Part shown: positions 1 to 11,400 of the stretch, in pieces | How positions within the stretch are numbered: position 1 is the first letter of the stretch | How the letters are laid out: each line of letters begins with the position of its first letter | Assembly: GCF_037126465.1 (NCBI RefSeq) | Contig: NC_088210.1 | Location: 16,021,511 to 16,085,510, forward strand | Direction of reading: 5' to 3' | DNA from: Ornithodoros turicata | Lineage: Eukaryota; Arthropoda; Arachnida; Ixodida; Argasidae | DNA: 64,000 nucleotides | Program-made: the position numbers and the translations under genes | The notes under the pieces: generated by a model | Database searches by the model: none | What the model saw: the letters and a program-made list of their open reading frames with translations, nothing else | What the model was told of the DNA's origin: nothing

Positions 1-139
1 AGCCTATTTTGTGCCGTGCATAATGAACACAAAATAGGCTCCTCCTCCCGTTTTCAACAAATCAGGGGCGAGAACGTTGTCATTCGGGATGGTGGTTGGC
101 TAGGAGCGTGCTATGTGGTGAAGTTCATTTTTAAGAGTG
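1..139. repeat. Hairpin MITE family 1, copy 1 (right part only), subfamily B
   Basis: The window opens inside the hairpin loop; the right arm ends AAGAGTG at 139, followed by TA. The inner arm carries the AGCCTATTTTGTGCC variant shared with copy 3. Confidence 0.85.
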
Positions 140-584
140 TATAGCTGCTACCAAGGAGAGTGCTACAATAAATCCCGCCCACTGGATTGATTCGACAGCG
201 GTTAATCCGAATCTTATGCGTTGCAAGTTGCAAATTACGACGCCTGCATCTTTCTGTCATCAATGTTCAGCATATCCCGGGATTTTCGGAAAAGATCGCG
301 ACGGATTCGAAGGTTTCCCACCCCTTACGTCCCGGCGAAAATAACTACTATTTTACTGCTATCCTCAAGGCATGAGGCCATTTAAGGAGGGGACATAAAC
401 TGCAAATATTTCTACACCTTCCCCCTCCCTCTCGTTCTGAAGAAATGCGGCAATGCGGAGTGAGCTCGGATTGGTCGCCTCGAACGATGATTGGACAAAT
501 CGTCCGAAGAGACCAATGCACTCTAAGAAAAAGGGTGTGAAAAGGTGGTAGCTTCTGTATATAGTTACCACCTAGGTCAACATA

Positions 585-832
585 CACTCTTAAAAATGAA
601 CTTCACCGCATAGCACGCTCCTAGCCAACCATCATCTCAAATGATATCGTTATCTGCCCTGATTTGTTGAAAACGGGAGGCGTACGCCTTTTTTGTGACA
701 CTTATGCTGTTCATAATTGTCACAAAAAGGCGTACGCCTCCCGTTTTCGACAAACCAACGCACATAACGACATCATTCGAGATGATGGTTGGCTAGGAGC
801 GTGCTATGCGGTGAAGTTCATTTTTAAGAGTG
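585..832. repeat. Hairpin MITE family 1, copy 2, subfamily A
   Basis: 248-bp near-perfect inverted repeat beginning CACTCTTAAAAATGAACTTC and ending with its complement, flanked by TA on both sides (583-584, 833-834). The inner arms carry GGCGTACGCCTTTTTTGTGAC. No coding capacity. A TA target fits Tc1/mariner mobilisation. Confidence 0.92.
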
Positions 833-1247
833 TAGCGTATGATAAAGGGTGTAAAAAAGTGGTAAAAACAATTATCATATATCCAAATTGCTATACGAAA
901 AGGCGTACGCCCTCATCGCTCACCGAATCAGAAGCGGTAACCCTATCATTCTTATGTAGCAGGTATATATAACTTTGCAACCTTTTAGGCACAACATATG
1001 CGACAGCATTTACCTCCTGAAAGATGTAACTGCTCCACACCCTTTTTTTTTCTGAGAGTGAGGGTGCATGCCCGCACCATACGTTCCTTTTAGACTGTCA
1101 ATGTAACAACACCTTTCATCGGCGAGAAGCAATTTTCGCAACTTCAGTGCCCCTTTAAAAGGAACACACCATTTAAACCTCACCAACGCCCAAAGCAATG
1201 CTCTGAAAGATGGCAGTTGAGGAACGCTTGGAGTTCTTTAAATTCTG

Positions 1248-1352
1248 CGTCAGCGCCGCGAAGCCAACCGTGGCTATGAGCGACGTGCAGATGTGGACAG
1301 GTGGAGAGAGGGCAGCGGGAAGGTGTGGAGACGGGGGTTGGGGGGAACTTTT
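1248..1352 (-). repeat. tRNA-SINE fragment (3' part)
   Basis: GCGCCGCGAAGCC...GGCTATGAGCGACGTGCAGA...GTGGACAG matches the 3' section of the SINE at 28140-28414. Confidence 0.65.
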
Positions 1353-1443
1353 AACTTTATACATTCCACTTGCACCGCTTCCGGTTTGGTGCCAAAGAAC
1401 GACATCCGATTCCACAGCGAAACACGCTCTCCGTCAACCACTG

Positions 1444-1681
1444 CACTCTTAAAAATGAACTTCACCGCATAGCACGCTCCTAGCCAACCATCATCCCGAA
1501 TGACAACGTTCTCGCCCCTGATTTGTTGAAAACGGGAAGAGGAGCCTATTTTGTGCCGTGCATAATGGGCACAAAATAGGCTCCTCCTCCCGTTTTCAGC
1601 AAATCAGGGGCGAGAACGTTGTCATTCGGGATGATGGTTGGCTAGGAGCGTGCTATGTGGTGAAGTTCATTTCTAAGAGTG
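1444..1681. repeat. Hairpin MITE family 1, copy 3, subfamily B
   Basis: Same termini as copy 2. Flanks read TG and CA instead of TA. The central arms carry the AGCCTATTTTGTGCC / GGCACAAAATAGGCT variant. Confidence 0.9.
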
Positions 1682-1699
1682 CACTGTGCCGATTGATGC

Positions 1700-1833
1700 A
1701 GTTATCGCTTCCGATTTGAGGAGAGAGAGGGTTGTGTACGCCTTTTTCGTGGCAATTCATGTTGCCACAAAAAAAAAAAAAGGCGTACACCTCCCGTGTT
1801 CAACGAATCAGGAAAGCGAAAGGTATCATTCTG
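1700..1833. repeat. Degenerate remnant related to MITE family 1
   Basis: A decayed GTACGCCTTTTTCGTGGCAATT ... GCCACAAA(A)nGGCGTACACC hairpin centre without recognisable outer arms, abutting copy 4. Confidence 0.5.
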
Positions 1834-1835
1834 TA

Positions 1836-2087
1836 CACTCTTAAAAATGAACTTCACCGCATAGCACGCTCCTAGCCAACCATAATCGCAAATGATATCG
1901 TTATCTGCCCTGGCTCGTTAAAAATACCGGGAGGCGTACGCCTTTTTTGTGACAATTATGAACCGCATAAGTGTCACAAAAAAGGCGTACGACTCCCGTT
2001 TTTAACAAATCAGGGCAGATAACGATATCATTCGAGATAGCGGTTGGCTAGAAGCGTGCTATGAGGTGAAGTTCATTTTTAAGAGTG
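1836..2087. repeat. Hairpin MITE family 1, copy 4, subfamily A
   Basis: TA-flanked, 252 bp, same terminal and inner arms as copy 2. It lies 138 bp upstream of the first recognised M13 exon. Confidence 0.92.
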
Positions 2088-2225
2088 TATGGCAGCTGGT
2101 TCCGAGCGTCCCTTTTAGTCGCGAAAGGGCACCGGAAGTTGTGACGGGGGCTGTGTGTATGTGATGCGTTGCATGCAGTGAGTGACCGTGAAGTGAGAAT
2201 GCGTGGCTCGATGCCTCTCTTGCAG

Positions 2226-2460
2226 TCACTCTGGCACCCGTGGCGCGTCCATTTTGCATGGCTCCCTGCTGAGAGGCGTCATGGACAAAAGACCGCTGAG
2301 CAGCAAGCTTTATATGATGATGAAACGAGGAATATACGGCCCTGTAAGCGATAAGAGGCTATGCATCGAGAGCTTGGGAGAGTACCAGAGAGCTTTCCAA
2401 TTCGACCTGCTCAGGGAATACATGCACACGGACGAGCTGGCTGAGCTCATGAGAACTCAG
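2226..2460 (+). CDS. M13 homologue, exon a (first recognised)
   Basis: Bounded by ctctcttgcag and gtaggg. It begins with one base completing a split codon and ends in phase 0. The segment GIYGPVSDKRLCIESL resembles the M13 stretch just before the conserved Cys of the first domain. The acceptor is less certain than the donor, and an internal ATG at 2281 could be taken for a start, but M13 proteins need several hundred residues upstream. Confidence 0.65.
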
Positions 2461-5400
2461 GTAGGGAAGGTGGCTTCACCTGAGTTTGTGTTTCTAACAT
2501 ACCATACAATCCCATACCTCATTTCATGGTGTATTATATTATACAGGGTGTTTCAGTTAAATCCCCGGGCTAAATAATTCGCGAACCGGTGCACCAATCG
2601 AATAACTTTCTTTTTTACAAGTATCTGTCCAATACCGTCCACAAGATGCGCACCGCGTGAATGAGCGGGAGGCGCTCATTATTTAAATAAAAATGCAAAT
2701 GAGTTTCGTAAAAAAGCGTAACTTCTAAAGCAGGGCGCTGTCGGTATTAAAATGGGTACTACCCCTTTTGGGACCTTCAGTGGACACCTTTCAGAGAAAA
2801 ATCTGCCACCGAAGCGGGTCATTTGTTGCAGTAATTAATTGGTTTCGGTTTACGTATTTTTGTCGCGGCTGGTCGCGGCGAAGCGCAAAAGGACGTAATT
2901 CATTGGTGTAATTCATTGATGGATAAGGGAGTGAAAGAGCGTCTTTTTGCGCTTCGCCGCGACCAGCCGCGACAAAAATACGTAAACAGAAACCAATTAA
3001 TTACTGCAACAAATGACCCGCTTCGGTGGCAGATTTTGAAGCATCCTTTCATAATCAAAAAATCTTTGAGGTGGATTTCTCGTTTGCTTTAACGCATTGC
3101 TGTCATTGCATAAAGGCTATCGGGCCGACTTGTGCATGTACTTTCAAACTGATGTAACGGTGCGGAACCGTTGTCGTTACGGACCGCTTGTGCAATCCGC
3201 AAAGGCTATCCAAGTACTCGCAGCTGTTGCGTTTTACGTCCATGCTAACATAATTTCGTTAACTACAGCCTGTAACAGAGCAGATCAAGTCTATCGCCTT
3301 GAGGGTGATCAACAGCTTGAACATATTTACGGACGACGAAAGAGCCACTGCTCAAAATAAGGTAAACACATTAAAGTGCCACTCGGAAAACAGCGTTCAT
3401 TTTATTTAATCCATGAAAAGAAGGTTCCCAAGGATTCTATTCGCGAAATTTCAATTCTGTTTACGAACTCTGTGCATTTCTGTCAATTTTTGAAGATTTG
3501 CGGAGCCTTCACAAGTTTAGATGACGCGTTGAGCGGACGACGTAATCATAAGCCCACAAATTGCAATGATGTCATGTTCTGGAGAGGGTACTCGTCACCC
3601 ATAGCAACGACGCCGGCGTCCGGGGAGGGTCACGTGGTGGAGATGTCACGTGACGCTGATCGAAAGAGGGGGAAATGGGAAAGACGTCTTCTCCCTCCTT
3701 TGTGTTTTATCGAAGGTCGGAGCGGTCTGATGATATGTCACGTGGGGCTCCGTTAATGGAGTGCAAAAAGTGAGCCCCCAGAAGACGCGAAGGGCAACAA
3801 CGTTGCCATATGAGAGCCGGGCGCTCCGTCGGAGTTTAACATGACGTCACAGTTCTCAAAAATAAAAATTGTTTTTCTTTAGCTTTCGCGGTACGTACGT
3901 AGAGCCAAAATATTTTGCGGGAATGTAAAATGAGACAAGAAGATTTCAGTCACATAACTTTGGTAGGATTGTGAAGACACGAGATTTCGTTCGTATTGGC
4001 ACTGGAAATTACAAAATTGCAAAATAGTGCGCGTGTGATTCGTAAGAAGTGCATCGCTTGTGAAAAATGAGCACGTCCTCGAATTTTCACCGCTTTTTTC
4101 GACCTGCAGGTGGGCGATCTCAAAATCTTCTACCTTTATCCTGACGTCAACGTGTCAAGGACAGAGTCCGTGGAATACCCGTTCTCGACGGAACACATGG
4201 CCGTAAGACTTTCACTTCAGAACACTTGGTGCCTATGTCTGCCCTGTATTTCTTTTCCAGTTCCCTGGGGTAAGTGTGCCAACGCCGTTGTTTGATAACA
4301 GATACATTTTCGCGCCCTTAGCGCGGGTGTACGTGGTACGCTTTTCAGTGTAAGAAAAAAGCGTTCTCCGGGAGTTATCTACAACCGAGCTTGGAGCGCT
4401 TGGCGGAGCCACGCGCATGATGACAATAGACGAGTTCAGAAAATCCCAGAGTGCTTAGCGTCGCTTTGAACTGTGGGAGATTACTAATACGAAAGAAACG
4501 GGTGGGCCTCCAAACTGTTCCGATTTCTCCCCTACCGGTCCATTGTCCACGACGTGTCAAGGTCAGCGAAAGCGAAATGTGAAGGATTATCCTTCGTTCC
4601 CTCGCTCAGCAAGCGCCCAGAATGCAATGCGTGCGCAAAGAGTTGTGCGCAAAGAGTGCGCAAATCACAGTTGCGCGCCCCTCGTTGGTTTGCTTTTTAC
4701 CACGAGGGTCGTCATGATGCCTGACTGCCAACCCAAAATGGCGACGAAAAAAACCAAAAAAAAAAAAAAACACGATGAAGGACGGTGAAGGGGGAGTTTC
4801 GTGACTTTCTTCTTTTTCTTTTTTGTCACGGACTACTCCGATTTTACGCTGCAGACGAACATCCTCTTATAAGTTTCTCGAAAATCAGTTTCAGCAGGGG
4901 GGAGAGTATGAAATATACACTCTTAAAAATGAACTTCACCGCACAGCACGCTCCTAGCCAACCATCATCTCAAATGATATCGTTACCTGCCCTGATTTGT
5001 TGAAAACGGGAGGCGTACGCCTTTTTTGTGACACTTATGCTGTTCATAATTGTCACAGAAAAGGCGTACGCCTCCCGTTTTCAACAAATCGGGACAGATA
5101 ACGATATCATTCGAGATGATGGTTGGCTAGGAGCGTGCTATGGGGTGAAGTTCATTTTTAAGAGTGTACAGGGTGTCCCAGAAAACGTGTCATTTAATTA
5201 TAATAAAAAAAACTACGCCACCTAGAATCATGCGGTCAACAGCATTTGTTCTTACTAGGTTTTTGCCACCTCCTAATGTGGATGTCATGTACTCCAAGTT
5301 TAATTATGTAAATATTTGCGAACTGAACTCGGAAATTTGCCAAGTAAAGGTCACTTTTTTACCCCACCAATATGAAGAGCGTGCCGAATTCACTCAAATT

Positions 5401-8400
5401 CACGATAATTCACAGTGATACTCACGAGCTATCCCATCGGAAAAAATAGCCGAATATTATGTTTTTCGAAGCACCGGACCATAGCACGCGATGACTTTTT
5501 GAGCGCAATCTCTCTCAGTGCGACGAAAGGAGGTTCTGAAGCCAGCCCACAGAGTGATAGTAGAAAAAGTAACAGTTCCTAAAATTGGGGGAGGGAAAGC
5601 ATTATCCCAGCGAAAGTCAGACGTGATAAGCCGTGCCTGTTTTATCTCTTTCTGCGTTGTGGGGGGGGGGGGGGGGGGGGCTGGGTTTCCAACCTCCTTT
5701 CGTCGGACTTGACAAAGATTGCCCTGCAAAATTCATCGTGCGCTATTCTGTGCGACCTCCGTAGAGCATGATGTTCGGCTATTTTTTCCCGATGGGATAG
5801 CTTCTGAATATCCCTGTCAATTATCATTAATTTGACTAAATTAGACACGCTCTTCACATTGGTGGGGTAAAAAAGTGACCTTTACTAAGCAAATTTCCGA
5901 CTTAAGCTCGCAAAAATTTACATAATTAAACTTACGTTACACGACATTCACATGAGGAAGTGGCAAAAACCCAGTAAGAACAAATGCCATTGACCGCATG
6001 ACTCTAGGTGGTGTAGTTTTTTTATTATAATTGAATGACACGTTTTCTGGGACACCCTGTATATTACGGAACATGCGAACAATGCTTTTATTCTTGTCGC
6101 AGGATCAGCCAACTCGCGACGTTCATGGGAATTATCGACAGTCTATCAACATGACACTATACGCCCAGCAATACGTGCTCCCCGAGGATGACCTTAGGTA
6201 AGCTTTAGCTGCACACAGAGCAATGCATTCGTTCCGAGTCCGAGATCGAACGGTGCCGGCGCGCTGCGGAGAAACGACGAACTACCGTAGTGGGGATAGC
6301 TTCCTCGCGTCGTCTGCTTTTACACGTTTATTCCGCGTTTAGTGCAGTAGGTGGGGCATTGAATATACGCGAAAGAGACTGCTGGAGGTGAATACACAAG
6401 GATTACGGAAAAGAACTATCAACTCCAAACACCGGCCGCCCTGTTATCCACACTAGAAAGGTGACGGTGTCGCCCCCTCTCGCAGCGAATAGCGAGAGTC
6501 TATAGCCACTGGGAGGAGCCTATTTTGAAGTACGTCATTTGACATGACACCATGCAGAAAAATGGCATTGTGTGTGTCATGCATTTTTGGGCGGAGCGAT
6601 GACGAATATGACGTCACGGCGAGACCACCATCTCCGCGGGGGCAAAATATGGACTTCCAAACTGTCCGGTAAACGGCCCTGACTTGCACATTCTCAGCCG
6701 CGCTCTCATTCACGCAGACGAATAGAGGCGGGCTGTACCTTTATAGTAACACTGTAGCCGTGAACAACCTAGAGGAGAGAAGAACACCCAGGAGAATCCA
6801 TGTTCGCTGCTCGAGTACTATAGGTTAATGCCGTACCTTGCCTTGCTAGTTACTTGTGGCGTTTTACCTTATGCCTAACAGCATTTATAGTGTCAGTGCA
6901 GCTTATTAGCGTCACATTTGCTGCATGTCATGGTGCGGGCGCTTGAAAGTTCCATGCAAAGGAACTGAGTCCTGGATGAGCTGAAGTATTTGGAAATAAT
7001 TGGTCTGTTTTACCTTGTTGCAAACGTAGACGGGTATCAATCAGGGCGAGAGCAGCCGATATTTCGAACAGCTGCAGAGACTGTTCTTCATTTGGGCACC
7101 GTCCTCATCATTGGCATGGTATTTAAAGGGTCAGGTATGACGCGTTAAAGGTTCATGCGAGTTGTGGGTCAACAGCCCAGGGGGAAGAAAGGGTCCGTTC
7201 AGGCTCCTGTGGCCGAAGTAGAATGGCCGCTTCCGCCATAGGGGAACACGTCATAACCTTTAAATGCCATGCCAATGGTGAGGACGGTGCCCAGAAGAAG
7301 AACAATCTGTGTTCGAAATATTGGCTGATCTCGCCCTGAGGAGATTCACTTAATATGTCGCAAACGTTCACTTTACGTTGCACTTTGCCTGTTGCACTTT
7401 AAATAGCACTTTAACGTTCGCTCCTTTTAATTTTCTTCGGCACTGCATTCTTGCGCTTTCGCGTGTTCAGGCGCTACATTGAGAGAGGACAAAATTGCAC
7501 TATCATGGTTCACGCAGGTGGACGTACATGGATCCTCTGGACAGGGACCCGACCTACTATCCAGATCTGAATACGCTTCGTAAGTATGACGTCCTTGTTG
7601 GAAGCAGGGAATCACCAACGTAAACAAAAGCGTGAAGGCATATAGGTTTCGATCAAGGGGTACACACTAGGACGTACGATTGCGTTGTCTACAAGACAAG
7701 GACGACAGCGTGCAGTTGAAGGATGACCTCTTTTCACTCTCTCACTTTTACGTTTCATTGTCTTTGAACCTCCCGTAAAGTCAGCTCTGGCTAGGGTTGA
7801 CACCTTTCATAGTGAAAAATACCGGCTGAGGGAGAGGAGGTGGAATAGAGAGAAAGGAGGCAATGTTCGCGGGAAAGGGAAAGTAAGTGACGGGTGGACA
7901 GTATACAGACAGAGAGAATGAAAGAACGAGCGTACCGGCTCAAGACAACAATGATAATAATAATGAATAACTAAGAAAACGACTGGTGACTACGGAGTTG
8001 GATCTCTGCTCCATATTTATGCAAGCTGCAGTGGAATGTTGAAAGGAAAACCCCGTAAAAGCTCCTATGAAAGGTGTTGAGCCACAAATACCGGCAAAAG
8101 GCTGCCGGTATCACCTTCCTACCGGCAACCGGCAGAGAGACCAAATAACTGGCCGTGCCGGTATAATACCGGCCTGGTGGCAACCCTAGCTCTGGCAGGG
8201 ACCCTGAAGATATGTATTGGATTGCCTTTCTATGCCCGGTTGGTGGAAGAGGCCGCAGAAAAGAGGATTTATGAAGGTAGGACGGGATAGGGTCACTAAA
8301 TAGGAAGCAGAGTAGCGACCACTTCTTTCACGAAGTTCTTGGAAGGAGAAACCACGTGACACGATTGGCCCAATCGCGGACATCGAACGGCGCGGAAAAG

Positions 8401-11400
8401 GAATGCGATACTCTGTACCCCTGTCGTTTAGTGACTCTATAGACCACTTTCTGTTTACAAACATGTGGCGTCCCGAGAAGACCGGTTCGAGGTTATATTT
8501 TGCTCTGGTTGGCAAGAAGCGGGAAAAACCCGTCTGCTGATAGGCCGAAAAGGCTGATAAGGTTGATAGGTGCCCACCAGCATGCTTTGCGCGGCGGCGA
8601 AACGTAATCGATGACGTAGGAGTGCAAGTGGTCTATGGGACGGGGAGATATCGTGGTTTTATCGGAACGATGGCTGATGAGCTACTGGAACATAGGCTGT
8701 CCCTTGGTTAGACAGAGGAATGCAAGGCGTGGGTTAATACGATGGAAAGTAACAGTTCTGAGGCTGAAACATATTTCAATTGTGCATTTATAGTTCGGGA
8801 GGAGGGGGGGGGGGATACTGCCATACATTTAGTTCACATGATGTCTTACGTTCAATGTGGCGAGACGTTTCTTTCTTCTTTTTTTTTTCAGTCATCACAC
8901 CGCAATCAATGCAACGCGTTCTTGAGACAATGAAGTACCTGGAAAGAGTCATGTGAGTTATGCTCTTTGAATTGTACGCTGAGTTATATAGAGCTTGCTT
9001 TTGGAAAAGCAAGTGCCACCTCTGGCACGCAAGGGTTCATGGGAACTTAGAGCGCCTTAAAGTATTACGAGATGACCAAAGGCGGAGGTAGAGGAACAAC
9101 AACATTCTTTACTGCGCGCAGTTGCAGCGTCAGTCGGGGTAAACCATAACCGAAGCAGACTGCAGAGCAGTGTCACTCAAAGTTGTCATGTTGCCCTGCG
9201 CCGCGCGCATCTTTTTAAAATCGTCTATTGTTTGCAGTAGAGAAACAGACGTAGTGTGTCCTCATCAAAGCGCTGTCTCTTCATCCAGAGTCGTTTATAG
9301 AGAGAGTTTGGCCATTAGGGGGAGCTTAACTTGAACCGCGTCATGCAACGTCACGGCTGATAACGGCCGCGTTGCGATCTATTGTTGTCCAGTCGCCAAC
9401 CGGTCGCCGACGCCATGTTGATGCAAAGCATATATAAGGGGCAATACACGTGTGCATCGAGTCCTTCGAGAACACTTCGTCCTTGAATCTTTACAGTTTG
9501 GTAACAAGGCCCCCTTACCACAGGCGCCTGTGGGTCATAAGCCGGCGAACCTGGTAGACAGAGCCTCTGCTGGTAGATTACATTGAGCGCCGCAAAAGCA
9601 CCTGCCGGCTAGCCGATGGACTGCATCAAAATGGCGCATGGCGCATATCTGCTGGCTGATAAGCGGATTTCGCTTGGGTTCAGGCTCTTTGGGCGGTGCA
9701 ATGGCGACTCCGACGTCAAAACAAGCTCCTTCCGTGGAGCGGCAAAAGATCAAAAGATGGCCAAACTCTCTCTGTATACGGCTCTGTCTTCATCAGTACA
9801 GCATCGCCACTGCAACTGCGGATGCGATGCAAATTTCGAATAACTCGGCTAATGTCCATCAGAATTTTGAATACAATGTTCAAAATATAGATCCCTGTCA
9901 ACGACTCATTTGACAGTCTTCTACGCATTAACCTTGTCTTAGTCGTAGCTGTGACGCAAAACAGTTCTACAACTATCATGGCTTTTCTTCGGTGTATTTC
10001 CGTACGATATTTACGATGAATGTACTCGCATATTGAATATAACGAAGGGGATTTTTTTGGTAGCTCAGTGGTTTCAGACCAGTGAAGACTGCGTTGTTTC
10101 CCCACCAGTTCAGATTTTAATCTCGCATATTGTTACAGTGCAAAGCAATGGCGGTTTTCTCAAGCAAGTAATTCTCTCTTGCAGACCCGTAGACATGCCG
10201 ATGTACATGTTTCCCGCGGCACGAGAAATGTTTCATGCCTATGGCTACCTAGGTATGTTCAGTGTGTTCAAGAAGGTTGCCATGCGCCTATGTGTACAGT
10301 ATAAGCAAAGGAGAGAGAGAAGAAAAAAAAGCCCCACGCTGGTACACCACACAAGACCAGCCTAAACGAATAGATAACCTATATTAGTTGCTCACTATAC
10401 AAGAAGTATGTCATATTGTAGCCTCTAGCCGTATACTTAGTTGTTTCCAGATCCCAGTGTATAGCGATGTTAATATGGTCGCCTTTCCAGGTCAAACTAT
10501 AGATGATTCGGGAGTCCTTCGAACGTGGTACAGCAATACTACCCGGAAAAACTACGACGAAATTAAGGATTGCTTCGAGACCTTACTCAAGAGATACAAG
10601 GTGATTTCGCGTTCTGCCTCTCAAGCAAGGTATATACGATAGGCAGACGCTATGGACGTAAGCGACACGTAAACTCCTGAGAGTTGATACTAGACATGGT
10701 GGAGAACGCACAGAGACAAGGACGACACGTATGGAAGCGTTATGGGATGTCCAGAGAAGCGAGATGTGATAGAAGGGGGATATGAGAAAAGCGAGAGTTG
10801 ATGCTTTGATGCATGTTCATGCTACACCAATACCGTTAATGCCATACGTCGAGTGAATTATACCTTCTGGGGGCCACAGTTGGGTGGCGAAGCCAGACAT
10901 GTCATAGGCAGCGGCAGAGGCATTTCTAGGGAGAGTTTGGCCATTCTTTGATCTTTCGCCGCCTCATGGGCGGAGCCTATTTCGACGTCAGAGTCGTGGT
11001 TGCGCCGCACAAATAGCCTGAATCCAAGCAGAATCCGTTTATCAGCCATCTGGTGCGCGCCATTTTGATGTTGTCCGCCATCTGGCCAACAGCTTTGTTG
11101 TTGCAGTGGATATAATCTACAGGAATAACCTGCTTATGAGCCACAGCCGCCTGTGATGGGGGGGAGGGGGGGGGCTTTGTTGCCAAACTGAAAGAGTTCA
11201 GGGATGAAGGGCTTTCGAAGGACGATGTACGCATGCGTCTTTCCTCCTTGCATCGTAAACAACGATCAGCCTCAATATGGCGTCAGCGACCGGCTCACGA
11301 CGGGACAACAATAGAGCACGGCGAGGGGGGTCGTTTAGCGGTGACATCACATGACGCGCTTCAACTGAGACTCCGCCTACTGTTCAAACTCTCCCTATAA

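Larger units (their letters stand above)
61..2225. other. Non-coding stretch before first M13 exon
   Basis: Apart from the MITE copies and SINE fragment listed, it holds the fold-back remnant at about 400-560. No M13-like upstream exon was recognised. Confidence 0.5.

Noticed and set aside
2169..2354. Alternative frame reading LWHPWRVHFAWLPAERRH
   Set aside because: It overlaps M13 exon a in another frame, and only the 2227 frame joins in phase to the later exons.
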